A DNA stretch of 64,000 bases from Diphasiastrum complanatum (Eukaryota > Streptophyta > Lycopodiopsida > Lycopodiales > Lycopodiaceae), in assembly GCA_029204225.1 (NCBI GenBank), contig CM055099.1:56048386-56112385 (forward strand). The letters run 5' to 3'. Of the stretch, positions 41,579 through 52,870 are shown piece by piece; position 1 is the first letter of the stretch; the number at the start of each line of letters is the position of its first letter. A model generated the notes under the pieces. It was not told the origin of the DNA, did not search any database, and saw only the letters and a list, made by a program, of their open reading frames with translations. Both the position numbers and the translations under genes were made by a program.

Positions 41579-42362
41579 TTGTCAAATCTAGGTTGTGTCA
41601 TGGCAAAATACTATGATGGACTGCCCAAAAGGATCAGATCTGGTATGACAGAATTAGCATCCTATGCGTCACCTGTACAACTCTACAAGGATGCTGCCAA
41701 GATGGAAATCTCACTCGGGAAGAAGGATTTTCCCTATCTAGATGGGGAATCAGAGGAACAAATGTCAACAACGAGCAATGATCCAACAAGAATGGAACCC
41801 CATGCAAGGCAACAAAGTGCAGCAAGGTCAAGCAGAACAAGTGCAGCGGAAGACTCAGAACCTTGCACTATAAGTTGTCAGCAAGCTTATACTCGCTCTA
41901 TTAAGTTTCTTGAAAATGACAAAACAGGCTTGTTGACAGCAAGATCCAATGGTTCAACGGTCAGAAGCAGAATCAAGCCAACAAGGAACTCACTAGAAGG
42001 GTGGATGTCAGATTGATCCATCTAAATCACGAGTTTCTTCAACAAACAGTGGCAAGGTAGAAATTTTGGCTATATCCTCTGGCATGTCACCGAATTCAAT
42101 GGAGGACCATAACAACCTACCAGTCTATTTTGTGGAAGATCCTAAGGGGAATCTGTTACCGGTGTATGCCTATCAACTTAGAGGTGATGGCATACTGCAC
42201 TCAGTTAGGTGCTCTGGATGCGGAGGAAAACACCGACGACACCGAGGGGATCCGTCAACATTTGATCCCTCGTGTTCACAATGTGGAGTTAATCATCCAT
42301 GCCGAGATTGCCCGATGAGAAATTCACAAATAGCCAGGAGGCATTTGGCTTATGTAGAATGA
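41579..42362 (+). pseudogene. Gag-like region of Tat-like element 1
   Basis: Two frames. The first (41579-42016) has 'MAKYYDGLPKRIRSGMTELA' and 'PVQLYKDAAKMEISLGKKDF', resembling the end of a retrotransposon gag domain. The second (42066-42362) has 'LPVYFVEDPKGNLLPVYAYQ' and a Cys/His cluster 'CSGCGGKHRRHRGDPS' followed by 'CSQCGVNHPCRDCP', a zinc-knuckle-like region. Frames are joined by a shift near 42020-42060. The N-terminal half of gag was not recognised. Confidence 0.6.
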
Positions 42363-43400
42363 CATGCACCTGTGGTAACCCTTCCACCTCGAACGTACTA
42401 CAAAAGAAAAATCTTAGTGCCACCGGGTTATGAAGCGAGTGACGAAGAAGAAAATCTGACAAATGTCCCAAGGTACGCAAAGATACCCTTGGGTAAACAA
42501 GTAGAACCATCATAGAAGACAAAGATGGTAGAATTCATCAAGCCAACGATTGTCGAGGAAATCAAGACACAGGCAACTGAGAAACTCCAGTAGATTCTGT
42601 CAGGGCTTTTTTCTCACTCAATGCGAAGAATTCTTAGTGATGAATTACAAAGGAGACTAGCGTCAACAAGGTAACTTGAAGGAAATTCAGCACAAGATCT
42701 AAGAAAAATTGCCATCACGCAGCCTTCAACGGGAAAGTGCAATGACCAAGAGAAGACTAAAATTGATGATTGCCCCTCAACGAGCAAGATTCAACCAAAG
42801 TCTAATTGTTCCACAATTCAACAGACCTCCAAATCAATGCCAATTCGGGGTATATCCATTCTTCAAAGGCCAAATCCAGGGAATCCAAGCCCAAAATGGC
42901 CAATTGTACAGCAAGAACCAGAACCTACAATGATAAAGCCTTGTCCTAAATCTATGATATTGACTGTTGAGGAAAGTCGTCAGGCTGATGCATACTTCGA
43001 ATACCTGCACAGACAAGAGCATCAAGCAAACACGTCATATCCACATTATGATTTGGGGGAGTCTATGACATTGGGACCAGTTGCGCCGATCTATGAAGAT
43101 CCATTATATCAGCAAGATTTATCTTGGGATCCTCCGATGGAATGTCTTGACTACCCAATTGTCAATGAACAAGGTAATCTGATATGGCCACCAGACCCTT
43201 ATGTGTATTATTGAAAATCTGGCAAGTCTGGTTCTTGCTGATCAACAATCAATAAAGCCTCAGGTTTTATGTAAGCAAATTCTATCCACGCTTTTCCTGA
43301 AGCACCCATGTCCCAGCAATAAACGAACCGACAACAGCGCCCCTTCACGACAATTGCAGCCTAGTGCCGAGGGACCAGCACTACTTTGGGCCGTGGACCC
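42363..43400 (+). pseudogene. Gag C-terminal or linker region, no pol domain
   Basis: The frame at 42837-43214 is rich in Pro, Gln, Asp and Tyr ('DLGESMTLGPVAPIYEDPLY', 'WDPPMECLDYP') and has no known domain. No retropepsin, RT or integrase motif was found in any frame before the 3' LTR at 43401. Confidence 0.45.
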
Positions 43401-43901
43401 TGTTGTGGGTATTTCATGTATACAAATAAATAAGTGGGTCCCACCACTTAAAATACTATTGGCCAAGTCTTGCCTAGTGGCCGCCACAGTACAGTAGAAT
43501 AATAAGTGCAAGGCACTGGCATCCTGTGTGTATAAGCCCAGCCACCAATGAGCACAAGTAGCAAGTTGTAATTCCTAGGAATAAGAGACTAGGGGCTTAA
43601 AACTCTAAAATGACATTAGAGGCCCTAAGTCAAGGTCCAAATAAAAAAACTAAAAGGGCCCAACTTAAAACTCACATGAATCATGTGAGTGCCCTCGTGC
43701 TTTCTTAGCACCAATAGATTTAAGTTGTGTTATTTTAAAGGCTTGGAATAAAATCCTTGCCCCAATGAAGTGGCCAATGAGAGTAAAGGAGGCTCACCTC
43801 TAAAATCTATAAGAGGGAGTCATTTTCTTTGTATTGTATCATCTTCCATTCTCATTCTAATAAAACTTTCTTGGTTTCTCCATCTCCATCTCTCTCTCTC
43901 C

Positions 43902-43979
<78 letters not shown>

Positions 43980-44079
43980 CCTCTCTCTCTTCTCCCTCTC
44001 TCTTCTCCCTCTCTCCCTACATTGGGATAGAATAGATTTGGGTAGCCGCTCGAGCCCCCGAAGCCTTTCTCAACCTAGG

Positions 44080-44154
<75 letters not shown>

Positions 44155-44260
44155 CTCTCTTTCTCCTCTCTCTCCTCTCCCTCTCTCTTCTTGCTATGTA
44201 GGTGAAGGCGAGGTTGCCACTCCCAGCGACGGACCCCTATGCTACACCGACGACACAACA
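43401..44260 (+). repeat. 3' LTR of Tat-like element 1
   Basis: 860 bp, same ends as the 5' LTR. Carries (CT)n tracts at about 43909-43976 and 44080-44150. Confidence 0.9.
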
Positions 44261-44265
44261 TCCTC
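44261..44265. other. Target-site duplication TCCTC (right copy)
   Basis: Matches 38296-38300 exactly. Confidence 0.88.
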
Positions 44266-44445
44266 CTCTGATTTGCCCCTCCACTTAACTAAAATTTTTT
44301 GAAGCACTCTACTCCATAGAGTCCTCTGCCGGCTATTAACAATCACCTCGAGTTCAGGTGGTCCACTCATGGACTCATCACGAAGAAGTTCCACTAGATC
44401 TTCCATAGGGACCAAGGTCTCCTCAACCCCCAATGAGGGTTTCAA
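44266..44445 (-). pseudogene. Gypsy 2 chromodomain N-terminal half
   Basis: The minus strand gives 'VNSRQRTLWSRVLQKILVKW' and 'RGKSEED', then the insertion point. Joined across the insertion, the chromodomain order continues at 38300 with a TWKKE block, which proves the nesting order. Confidence 0.85.
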
Positions 44446-44615
44446 CTTACTAACTTGAAAACAGGATGAATTCCAACATTAGCTAGAAGATCTAGTTTGT
44501 ATGCGACCTTTTTTATCACTTGGATAACCTTAAAAGGACCGCAATACCTAGGCGCCAACTTTGCAAACTTGATAGTTTTCAAGCCCCTAGAGTTACTAGG
44601 AAATCTCAAAAATAC

Positions 44616-45480
44616 CTAGTCGTTGACCATGAATACCTTATGTTTTCGAGATAGATCAGCATAGTGCCTTACCCTGTCTTGGACACTTCTTATGCTATCT
44701 TTAGCCAGCTGTAACATTTCTTGCATATCCGTAAGGAAATCAGCTGCGACTTGCACCCATAGGTTTTTCATGCCAACACTAATTGGTGATCGAGGTTGAA
44801 AACCATACATAAGCATGAAAGGGCTGAATCTGATTGCTGAATGTTTTGCACTGTTATATGCAAATTTCACTAGTGGTAGGTACTGTTCCCAATCAAACTA
44901 CCGATGGCCCACATATTCTCAAAGCATATCCTCCATCGTTTGATTGGTCCTCTGAAAATCCATTTGACCGTCTGATTCAGGATGATATGTAGAACTCATA
45001 CTTAAAGTTGTTCCCAACTTTTTCAAATACTGCTTGCCAAAAATTTCTATTGAATTTTGGGTCACGGTCACTGACAATATCGCAAGGCAGCCCGTACAGT
45101 CAGGAAAAGCTTCTCAACAAATAGTTGAACTAGTTTTGAAGCTTTAACAGTAGTTTTTGTTGGGATAAATTGAGCAAACTTCTTAAGTCTGTCAACAATG
45201 ACCCAAACCGAATCGTGGCCCTTTCCTGTACGTGGAAGCCCGACCACAAAATCCATATATATACTTTCCCACTTTCCGGTAGGAATATCTAAAGGTTGTA
45301 ATAGGCCACTAGCTTTTAGCCTCTCTGCTTTATTTAACTGGCACTTAGTACATTTAAGTACATAGGCCTCTACCTGAATTTTCATCTTAGGCCACCAAAA
45401 TTGCCTTCGAACTAAGTTAAGTATTCTTTGTATACCCGGATGTCCTACGCATGGACTATCATGACACTAATCCAAGATTA
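44616..45480 (-). pseudogene. Gypsy 2 integrase
   Basis: Zinc-finger part 'YVLKCTKCQLNKAERLKASG' (45320-45385), then 'GKWESIYMDFVVGLPRTGKG' and 'VWVIVDRLKKFAQFIPTKTT' (first Asp, 45068-45385). A broken stretch follows around 44880-45060 (the QTDGQTER region is frameshifted), then 'KFAYNSAKHSAIRFSPFMLM' (44616-44870). Not functional. Confidence 0.87.
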
Positions 45481-45541
45481 GGGCCCTTATAGTGTCATTC
45501 TCTGGTACACACACCTTTCCTTTACGAAACAAAATCCTGTT

Positions 45542-46212
45542 TCAAATTAGAAAATCTGTTTCAGTCTTTCCTTGATTCGAGAAATTTTGCAAACCTAAAT
45601 CAACCCCCGAAAGTACTTGTTGCCAATACTTTCCAAAAAAAGGATTGGACTCATATAGTCCTTGAAGAGACTTAAACAACCTCGGTTTTATAGCAGTAAA
45701 GCACAACTGATTAATAACCGGTAACCGACTCAAAGCATCTACTAGAGTATTTTGACTTCCTTTACAATAACGTATAGAAAAGTCAAAGATTTGCATCAAC
45801 TCAGCCCATCTAGCTTGGCTTCCCTTTAAGTTTGGAGTATCACAGAAATATCGAAGAGTCTGATGATCCTTCAAAATTTGAAATCTGGCTCCATACAGAT
45901 AATGTCGCCAAATTTTCAAGGAATGAATAATTGCAAACAGTTCTTTTTCATAAGTACAATACGTAGACTGAGCAGGATTGAGTTTCTTGCTTTCATAAGC
46001 CACCAAGATGTCCATCCTGCATAAAAAAAAACTCCAATAGCATAATCACTAGCATCGGTCCTAACCACAAAAGCCTTATTAGGATCGCCAATGATTACTA
46101 TTAGTGCCAAAGTGACACTTTTCTTAAGCAACTCAAAACAATTATTCATTTCCTCCGTCCACACCACTAGTGGACTCTTAGCCCTTCGGCTTAGCTTCTT
46201 ATAGCCTTTCAA
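45542..46212 (-). pseudogene. Gypsy 2 RNase H
   Basis: 'FVVRTDASDYAIGVFF' (normally ETDAS), a frameshift at about 46010, then 'YESKKLNPAQSTYCTYEKEL', 'IWRHYLYGARFQILKDHQTL' and 'RWAELMQIFDFSIRYCKGSQ', ending 'NTLVDALSRLP'. Catalytic Asp of TDAS is kept; the DHQTL block keeps its Asp. Confidence 0.88.
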
Positions 46213-46335
46213 GGCCTAGGTAAGGGAAAATGCCAATCGAGCAAATTGGGGGATATGCCAACAGAAAAATCCTACAAACTCCAAGAAAGACTTGATTTCT
46301 CGAACTATGGTGAGAATAGGCCAATCAATAACCCT

Positions 46336-46962
46336 CTAGATACGATCGGCCTCAATCTCCACTCCCCGTTCGAAAATCTTATGCCCCAAGTAGGACAATT
46401 CCTTAGCAAAAAAGTCACACTTAGACTCCTTGGCAAAGAGCTTTTTCCTTCTTAGGATGTCCAAGACAATCCTAAGATGCTCTTTATGTTCCGCCAAAGT
46501 CTTACTGAACACTAGAATATCATCTAAGAATAACACTATGAATCTTCCCAAATATGGCCTGAACAAATCGTTCATCATTTGTTGGAAAGTTGCTGGTGCA
46601 TTGGTCAAACCAAAAGGCAACACCAAAAATTCGTAGTGACCAAAGCGAGTTCGAAATCCGGTTTTTGGTATATCTTCTGCCTTAATGCGTATCTGATAGT
46701 AGCCCGATCTTAGATATATCTTGGTAAAGTACCCAGCACCACCAAGATAGTCTATTAGATCATCCATCCGCGGTAGTGGATATCTATTCTTAACGGTTAC
46801 CTTGTTCAATTTCTTATAGTTGACGCAAAACCTTAAAGTCCCATCATTCTTGGCAACCAGAACCACTGGTGATGCCCAAGGAGACTTACTAGGTTGTACC
46901 CACCTCCTTTTGAAGTAATCATGTAAATGCCTACTTACCTCAGCCTCTTCCGATGCACTCAT
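46336..46962 (-). pseudogene. Gypsy 2 reverse transcriptase
   Basis: The longest intact domain of this element (208 codons open): '[20 protein letters not shown]', '[20 protein letters not shown]', '[20 protein letters not shown]' (normally F.KIDL; the Asp is Tyr), '[20 protein letters not shown]', '[15 protein letters not shown]' and '[18 protein letters not shown]'. Loss of the first catalytic Asp of the palm makes it inactive even where the frame is open. Confidence 0.92.
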
Positions 46963-47330
46963 CCTATAAGGACGCTATGCGATTGGAATTGCTCTTGGTA
47001 TTAGGTCAATTTTATGATCAACTGTCTTTTCTGGTGGTAAACCTACAGGAAAGTCTAAAAAAAACATCATTGAATTCATGCCTAAGTTCATTATAGGCTT
47101 CAAATTCTGTAGTGTTCTCACTAGGTATATTCATGGCATTTATGTTAAGTTCTTCATCATTACAGCAAATGATATCATTATGAAAACATAAATAAACTTT
47201 AAAAAATCAGAATTTTTTATAATAGAATTAAGTTCTTGTTTAAAATAAGGGTTAACATTTTTAGTGCCAACACTTAAACTAGCCTTGATCTTAGTTAAAG
47301 AGTTCTCATGCATCTCTATATACTAAAAGG
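46963..47330 (-). pseudogene. Gypsy 2 protease-RT linker remnant
   Basis: Minus-strand pieces 'LPPEKTVDHKIDLIPRAIPI' and 'HEFNDVFF' lead into the RT. No retropepsin site was found; the element ends here. Confidence 0.65.
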
Positions 47331-47659
47331 AATGTGGTTTCTGGGCAGCTCACACTGCCCGCTCACTTGTTTTTTGAAATTTTTTTAATGGCTTAACCAA
47401 AAAAAGGGAGGGAGATTGCCTACAAACAAGCATCGCTGCCATCGCTATCGTTAGCTCCAGCATGAGCAGCTGCTGCAGCGCCAATGAATTGCGTTGCTTT
47501 TTCTGATTGATCTGGATTTTGCTTCTTTCATATGTATGTCCTACTTCAAGAGCCTTGCTCTCTGCTACACCATTGCCTACAGACGCTGCTTTGCGAGGAA
47601 CATGACCATCTCCAACACAGCTCGCCCTCTAGATATGCGGTGGATGCAGGACGCCAGCA

Positions 47660-48460
47660 GACGGATGCATTGGCTACTTTGGATAAGCTCAAGACTCCCG
47701 TCTGCATAGTGGGCTCTGGACCCCACTACTCACACTGCGGCAATCTATGCCTTCAAAGTCAAGCTGCAGCCTCTGCTCTTTGAAGGATGGATGGCAAATG
47801 GCATTGCTGCTGGTGGCCAACTCACCAGGTAGAAGCAGACATTGTGATTGTGGCCACTGGTTAAGGGGAGATAGGTGGGTTTTGGAACAAGGGTATATCT
47901 ACATGTGCTGTCTATGATGGGGCTGCTCCGATCTTCAGAGGCAAGCCCCTGGCTGTGATTGGGGTGGAGATTCAGCCATGGAGGAAGCCACCTTTTTTAA
48001 CAAAGTACGGATCCAAGGTTTACATTATTCATCGGAGGGATCAATTTCGTGCCAGCAAGATCATGCAAAACAGAGCATTAACACACCCTAAGATCGAGGT
48101 TCTGTGGAATAGCGAAGTTTTGGAGGCTTATGGAAACGAGAGAGGTCTTCTTGGGGGATTGAAAGTTAGAAATGTGTTGGCTGAGACCGTCACAGATTTA
48201 CCAGTTGCTGGCCTCTTTTTTTTTATCGGCCGGTGAACCTGCTACAAAGTTTTTGAATGGGCAGTTGAAGACTGATGCTGGTCGTTATGTGCTGACAAAT
48301 CCAGGGACTACACAAACAAGTGTGTCATGTGTATTTGTGGCAAACGATGTTCAGGATAAGAAAAGGCAACAGACCGTCACTGCTGCTGGCACTGGTATAT
48401 GTGCTCCTTCAGTCACTACCTCATCTTTTCTTGATTGTTGGTGGGAGTGGGGCTAAGAAT
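47660..48460 (+). pseudogene. NADPH-dependent thioredoxin reductase (NTR) pseudogene
   Basis: Intronless plus-strand similarity to plant NTRA/NTRB: '[12 protein letters not shown]' (FAD site), then a jump to 'DIVIVATG' (about 60 codons missing), '[20 protein letters not shown]', a frameshifted [10 protein letters not shown] region, '[20 protein letters not shown]' (NADPH site), '[20 protein letters not shown]', then stops in the C-terminal FAD part (a QDKK block is recognisable near 48355). The redox CAxC motif reads C-A-V-Y, so the second catalytic Cys is lost. At least three frameshifts. Probably a retrocopy, but a 3' poly-A was not found. Confidence 0.88.
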
Positions 48461-48543
48461 ATGATAACTTTTTTTATAAATGAAATGCACATTGACTGGA
48501 CGATTAGAAACAATCAGTTCAAAATAAAATGGAGTTCCTTATC

Positions 48544-48546
48544 TGT

Positions 48547-48601
<55 letters not shown>
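48544..48601. repeat. (TG)n(GA)n compound microsatellite
   Basis: About 14 TG units followed by 15 GA units, between the two pseudogenes. The same composition and order as the tract at 14908-14967. Confidence 0.95.
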
Positions 48602-48605
<4 letters not shown>

Positions 48606-48698
48606 ATGGTAGAAGTTGGAGGGAGGTGATACATTAATGCAGGCAGCAGGATAGGGTGCACACACAACAAACAGAAGCATTCACAGAATCGGGTGCCA

Positions 48699-49500
48699 TG
48701 TCTTCCAGCAGCGGCCTCACATTTAAGGTCCATACTTTGGTGATCGTAAATGTCTTAGATCATTTCACTCGCATCAAGGCCTAGAGTGGCGTCGACACCA
48801 CAGGCTCTTGGCCTCATCCCCGTGTGTATGGCTGCATCATTGGGATCCAGTCCGGATGCACGGTCGAAATCTTGAATAGCTTTGAGCTTCAGTACGATCC
48901 TGACTTGGATTCCATACATAGACCATTTCTTGAACTGAAGCAGGAGCAGTACATGAAGGTGTTCCCCACGTATGATATTTTGGGATGGCCACAGGCAGTG
49001 ATATTCAGAACAATGATATGCAGATCCACAAGGCATTGATGGACATCAACGAGAGCCCTATCTATGTGCTTCTAAATCCGGCCATTAATCGTGCTCAGAA
49101 GGATTTGCTTGATACATTTTTTGAAAGCGAGTTGCATGTAATTGATGGAGTGTCTTCTGTGATATTTGTTAGGTCGGCGTACACAATCGAGACGTTAGAA
49201 GCAGAGCGCATTTCTAAGGACCATGTTGCACATATCAAACCTTCGGATGGAAGCTCGGCCGCCACTCAATTGGCTGCACATCTGACGAGAATGCATAGTG
49301 CCATCAAAATGCTTAACAGCCACATCAAGGCCTTGCACAATCTTTTGTCGGCCATTCAAAAAGGAGAATCCCCATATGAGCTCTTGTACTGTTGAGACGA
49401 ATGTTTTTTTGGATTTACAAAAGAGACGAGACACTTTTTTCAAATGCGAGAGTGGATGCAGAGGCAGGTTGCTTTTCAACCACTTAAACATCTTGCTTCG
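48699..49500 (+). pseudogene. COP9 signalosome subunit 6 (CSN6) pseudogene
   Basis: Intronless. Starts 'MSSSSGLTFKVHTLVIVNVL' and continues 'HPRVYGCIIGIQSG' and 'VEILNSFELQYDP' (MPN domain without JAMM metal ligands, as in CSN6), then after a frameshift 'HKALMDINESPIYVLLNPAI', 'FFESELHVIDGVSSVIFVRS', 'YTIETLEAERISKDHVAHIK' and 'SAIKMLNSHIKALHNLLSAI'. In-frame TAG near 48781, loss of about 4 bases near 48985, and truncation after 'KGESPYE' (about 49380) with the last third missing. CSN6 is a scaffold subunit of the cullin-deneddylating COP9 complex; this copy cannot make it. Confidence 0.92.
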
Positions 49501-49785
49501 TTAAGCGTTTACGAGCAAGGCAAAATTAAACAGAGAGCATAACACATCATCGGCTGACCTGACCTGTGGAGTAATTTGCGCCGAAACAAATTTAGGTGAG
49601 TGCTTCATAGTTTTATTGATTCGGTGCAGTCAGTCTTTAGATACATGAGAATTTATGCAGATTTGAATCGAATGTCTAATGTGCTTTTGATGAGAAGAGA
49701 TTGTGGCATCCCTTTGCAATGTCGGAGATAGAATTGACAGGTGTTTTCGCAAAAACTCCCCTTCCTACAACCATGTGATGCATTT

Positions 49786-49788
<3 letters not shown>

Positions 49789-49850
<62 letters not shown>
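49789..49850. repeat. (GA)31 microsatellite
   Basis: Uninterrupted GA, 62 bp. Confidence 0.98.
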
Positions 49851-49853
<3 letters not shown>

Positions 49854-51340
49854 CATGTAACAAACATTCATATCAACAATAGGAGCATACAGCTACATCA
49901 ACAGAATTTGTGAACTGGGTTCAATTGATGTGCTTACTGTTTCTTTAGGCACTGCAATAAATTCTTTAGATAGAAGCAAATTTAGATTTGAGGACATTTT
50001 CTCCATAACATTGAATGAAAAAAATTTGGAAATAGTTTCCCAACTTTAGCTGTTGTTTCAACCAATAAAAGTTCAGTTTGGGATTCTTATGGTTCAATCG
50101 CAGTAGATGTATCCTTCAGACTGTGATTTTTGTCCTTTTCGAATTATGTATGCGAGAAACAGTAGGCAATGGGCTGCAAATGACAATAAGAATGAAAGTT
50201 CTTGGAGTATTGTGATTGATTGATCTTGGGGTCCTAGCTTGTTAGTTTACTTTATCGTTGGCACTCGATAAAAAAAAAGAAATATACATGATGTTAGAAT
50301 GAAACCCCCTCCCTCCTTAATCTCTCTCCCTCTCCCTCTCCCCTAGAACTGATTTACAGGTTCAAGTGCATTTTCACATCATGCACTTTGGTTGTACCAA
50401 CAACGTACATGATCTTGGATGATGTAAATCTACAAGGGTAACTCAAGAGAGAGCCATAGATGAGGAGCTGGAGTTGCAAATGGAATTTATGTCGCTTGAT
50501 TGAAAGCATTTCTCTGTTGATTCATTAGTTTTTCAGATCATTGATCAGGCCACAATGCTTACTTCAGCAATAACAAAGAAGTCCAATTGCTCATGCTTTT
50601 GCAACCAACCATACCCTCTTATGTCATTGTTTGAGGTATTTTCGGCCATACATAACCTGCTTTGCACTGTGCATTTAGTAACTTACTTTTCGGGTTAATT
50701 GGCGAGTTTTTTTGAGATGTTAAAGCTCTGTCACAAAATGCAGCAGGAGTGCAAGTTTGTAAATCTGAACATCTGTGAATGTTTTAGTTTTAAGTGTAGG
50801 TGACTTCCATGTTGGAGTAGGTGAGTGTTAGTTCTTGCTCTTCCAGGTTTGGTATTAGCATTGCTCCTCTTTTTTGCTTCAATATTTTTTGTGTTTTATC
50901 TCAAGGCATATAATCTCTAATTACTCTGGAGTAGTATGTTGTACATATTTGTAGCATATGTTGTTGTATTTAGACACAAAATGCTCTAAAAACTACAAAA
51001 CAGACTAGCATGGTTGGTGTATTTAGATACAAAATGCTCTAGAGATTTTGTTGGATACATAGCTTTAAGTTCTAACGGCCATATGGCATATATTCATCGC
51101 TACCTGTGCCAAGTTTGCAAATATGAAAGTTATTATTTTGACACAATATGTAGCAATATTGGCTATATCTCATATCAATTAAGATTTTGTTGAACTTTGT
51201 AATTTAACCATATTTTGTGTACAAGAAATTAAACCAGCTTATTTGAGAGTCAATTATGGATTGATGGACTTTATGTTTCAGGTTCAAAGGATGGAAACAA
51301 CTGATACTGAAATTCTGTTCATGCTATGCACATACAATAA
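49851..51340. other. No gene seen
   Basis: AT-rich intergenic DNA. A segment 'AGACTAGCATGGTTGGTGTATTTAG..ACAAAATGCTCTA' partly repeats itself (about 50965-51045). No coding frame recognised. Confidence 0.45.
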
Positions 51341-51387
51341 CTAACCGTTCTCCAAATCACTAACCGTTCTCCAAATCACTAACCGTT
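51341..51387. repeat. 19-bp tandem repeat, 2.5 copies
   Basis: CTAACCGTTCTCCAAATCA at 51341 and 51360, then a partial unit at 51379-51387. Lies just outside the copia 3 3' LTR. Confidence 0.95.
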
Positions 51388-51404
51388 CCGAGTTGTTTGT
51401 TTTT

Positions 51405-51835
51405 TTAAAAAATTTCTCTGTCTTTTAATTTTCTTTTGTGCAAAAGCCCTTACAGGAACCCAGACACTCGACTATGCATCACAGAAAACATTTTATTCTA
51501 GCAATCATGATACACAGCACAAGACAAGATGCACAAAAATAGAGTGACTGATAATTATCAGTTTTAATTTAGAGTGAATTCGCCAATGTCTCGCTCGTTG
51601 GCGGAATGACATTCTACTCTTTCGTTGTGTCATGCTCGTTGGCAGACTTTCATGCAAAAGCTATGATGTCTTTACTTTCTTACTCTATTTGCTATGTCTC
51701 TCTCTATCTCTTACAGATCTCTGTATTCACTACTCCTTTTATGATCCAGAGAGGATCATTTATACCTCCACTATGTGGAGTTTACAAGATAGCTAAACGT
51801 CAAATTACATGACTAGTTAGCGCTTAATCAGGTAG
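51405..51835 (-). repeat. Copia 3 3' LTR (boundaries approximate)
   Basis: The segment 51408-51478 matches the 5' LTR piece at 56233-56308. A minus-strand TATA box GGTATAAATGATCC lies at about 51754-51767. Contains the inverted pair CGCCAATG...CGTTGGCGG around 51589-51605. Confidence 0.7.
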
Positions 51836-52870
51836 TTAGTTAGTCTCCATCGTCGTTTCAGCTGGGTGTGAAGCCTGTTGAGCTGCCAGCTGGCAATGCG
51901 AAGGATTTTTCTTCGTCTGATTTGTAATCTCCCGTTCGCTTTCATTCTTTTCGTAGTTTTCATTTTGCGTCCCTTTTTCGGCTTTACGATCCTGGAGGTG
52001 TGTTTGCAATTCGTGATTGATTCGCGAATCATTCGTGCTTCGAGTCAAAGACATGTTGACTATCGCGAATTGTTCTCGTTCATGCTTCGAGTCAAAGTCA
52101 TATTGACTGTCGCGAATTGTTTGACCTTCGTGCCTTGTCCGTGCTGCAACGAAGTTGCAGGAGTTCACCATTTCTGACACTCCCTCTTGAACCTTGCAGC
52201 TTTGTTCATTCATTCCAATTGCCTCTCTTTGCTTGGTAAAGAGTGGCTTGTCGAGCGGTTTTGTGAGGAGATCTGCAATCATACTTTCTAATCTTATGAA
52301 CTGGACCTGGAGCTCTCCTTTCGAGATCAAATCTTGAATATGATGGTACTTCAGAGGAATGTGCTTCATCTTTGAATGGAAGATAGGATCCTGGGACAAA
52401 TAGATGGCACTCTGAGAGTCCATCACCATCGTGCTTGGCCTCCAACACCATTTGCAGCCACACTACCTCATTCGCCACTTTCGAGGCTGTGACATACTCA
52501 GCTTCGCAAGAGGATTGAGCTACCAAGGTTTGCCTTTTGCATATCTAGCTGATTGCAGCTCTGCACACCTTCGTACATCCTCCAGTAATGGACTTGCTGT
52601 CATCTTTGCAGCTTGCCCAGTTTGCATCACTGTAGTGATGCAGCTTGAATCCTTTCTCATCGTTTCTAGATCTATAGGTTAATCCAACATTTTGGGTACC
52701 TTTAGATACTGTAGGATTTGTTTGGCCATTTTCCAATGTGCTAGACCAGGATTGGAATAGAATTGGCTCAATGCGTAGACAGAGAAGGCCAGATCAAGTC
52801 TGGTACAAATTGTTAAGTACATCAGACTACCGATTAAGTTTTGGTAGGATATACCTGCCATCTTCTATTC
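51836..52870 (-). pseudogene. Copia 3 RNase H
   Basis: Pieces: 'YQNLIGSLMYLTICTRLDLA' and 'HWKMAKQILQYLK' (52679-52861), 'HYSDANWASCKDDSKSITGG' (52545-52736), 'VAQSSCEAEYVTASKVANEV' (about 52430-52526), 'MVMDSQSAIYLSQDPIFHSK' and 'MIADLLTKPLDKPLFTKQRE' (51836-52429). The last frame continues about 110 codons past the usual end as a Lys/Glu-rich tail with no known domain. Breaks separate all pieces. Confidence 0.9.

Larger units (their letters stand above)
38301..44260 (+). mobile_element. Non-autonomous Tat/Athila-like LTR element (gag only), complete
   Basis: LTRs at 38301-39826 and 43401-44260 start TGTTGTGGGTATTTC and end CGACGACACAACA. A tRNA-Asp-type primer site follows the first LTR, and TCCTC flanks both sides. 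The internal region holds a repeat-rich leader and a broken gag-like frame with a zinc-knuckle-like Cys/His cluster; no protease, reverse transcriptase, RNase H or integrase was found. This is the layout of gag-only non-autonomous elements that borrow enzymes. It inserted into a gypsy chromodomain, so it is younger than gypsy element 2. Confidence 0.9.
44266..47330 (-). mobile_element. Ty3/gypsy chromovirus 2 body, decayed and split
   Basis: Minus-strand order: RT, RNase H, integrase, first half of the chromodomain; the rest of the chromodomain, polypurine tract and 3' LTR lie at 37.06-38.3 kb beyond the inserted Tat-like element. Gag, most of the protease, the primer site and the 5' LTR are missing at the right end, where the NTR pseudogene region begins. 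Related to, but clearly different from, gypsy element 1. Confidence 0.9.
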
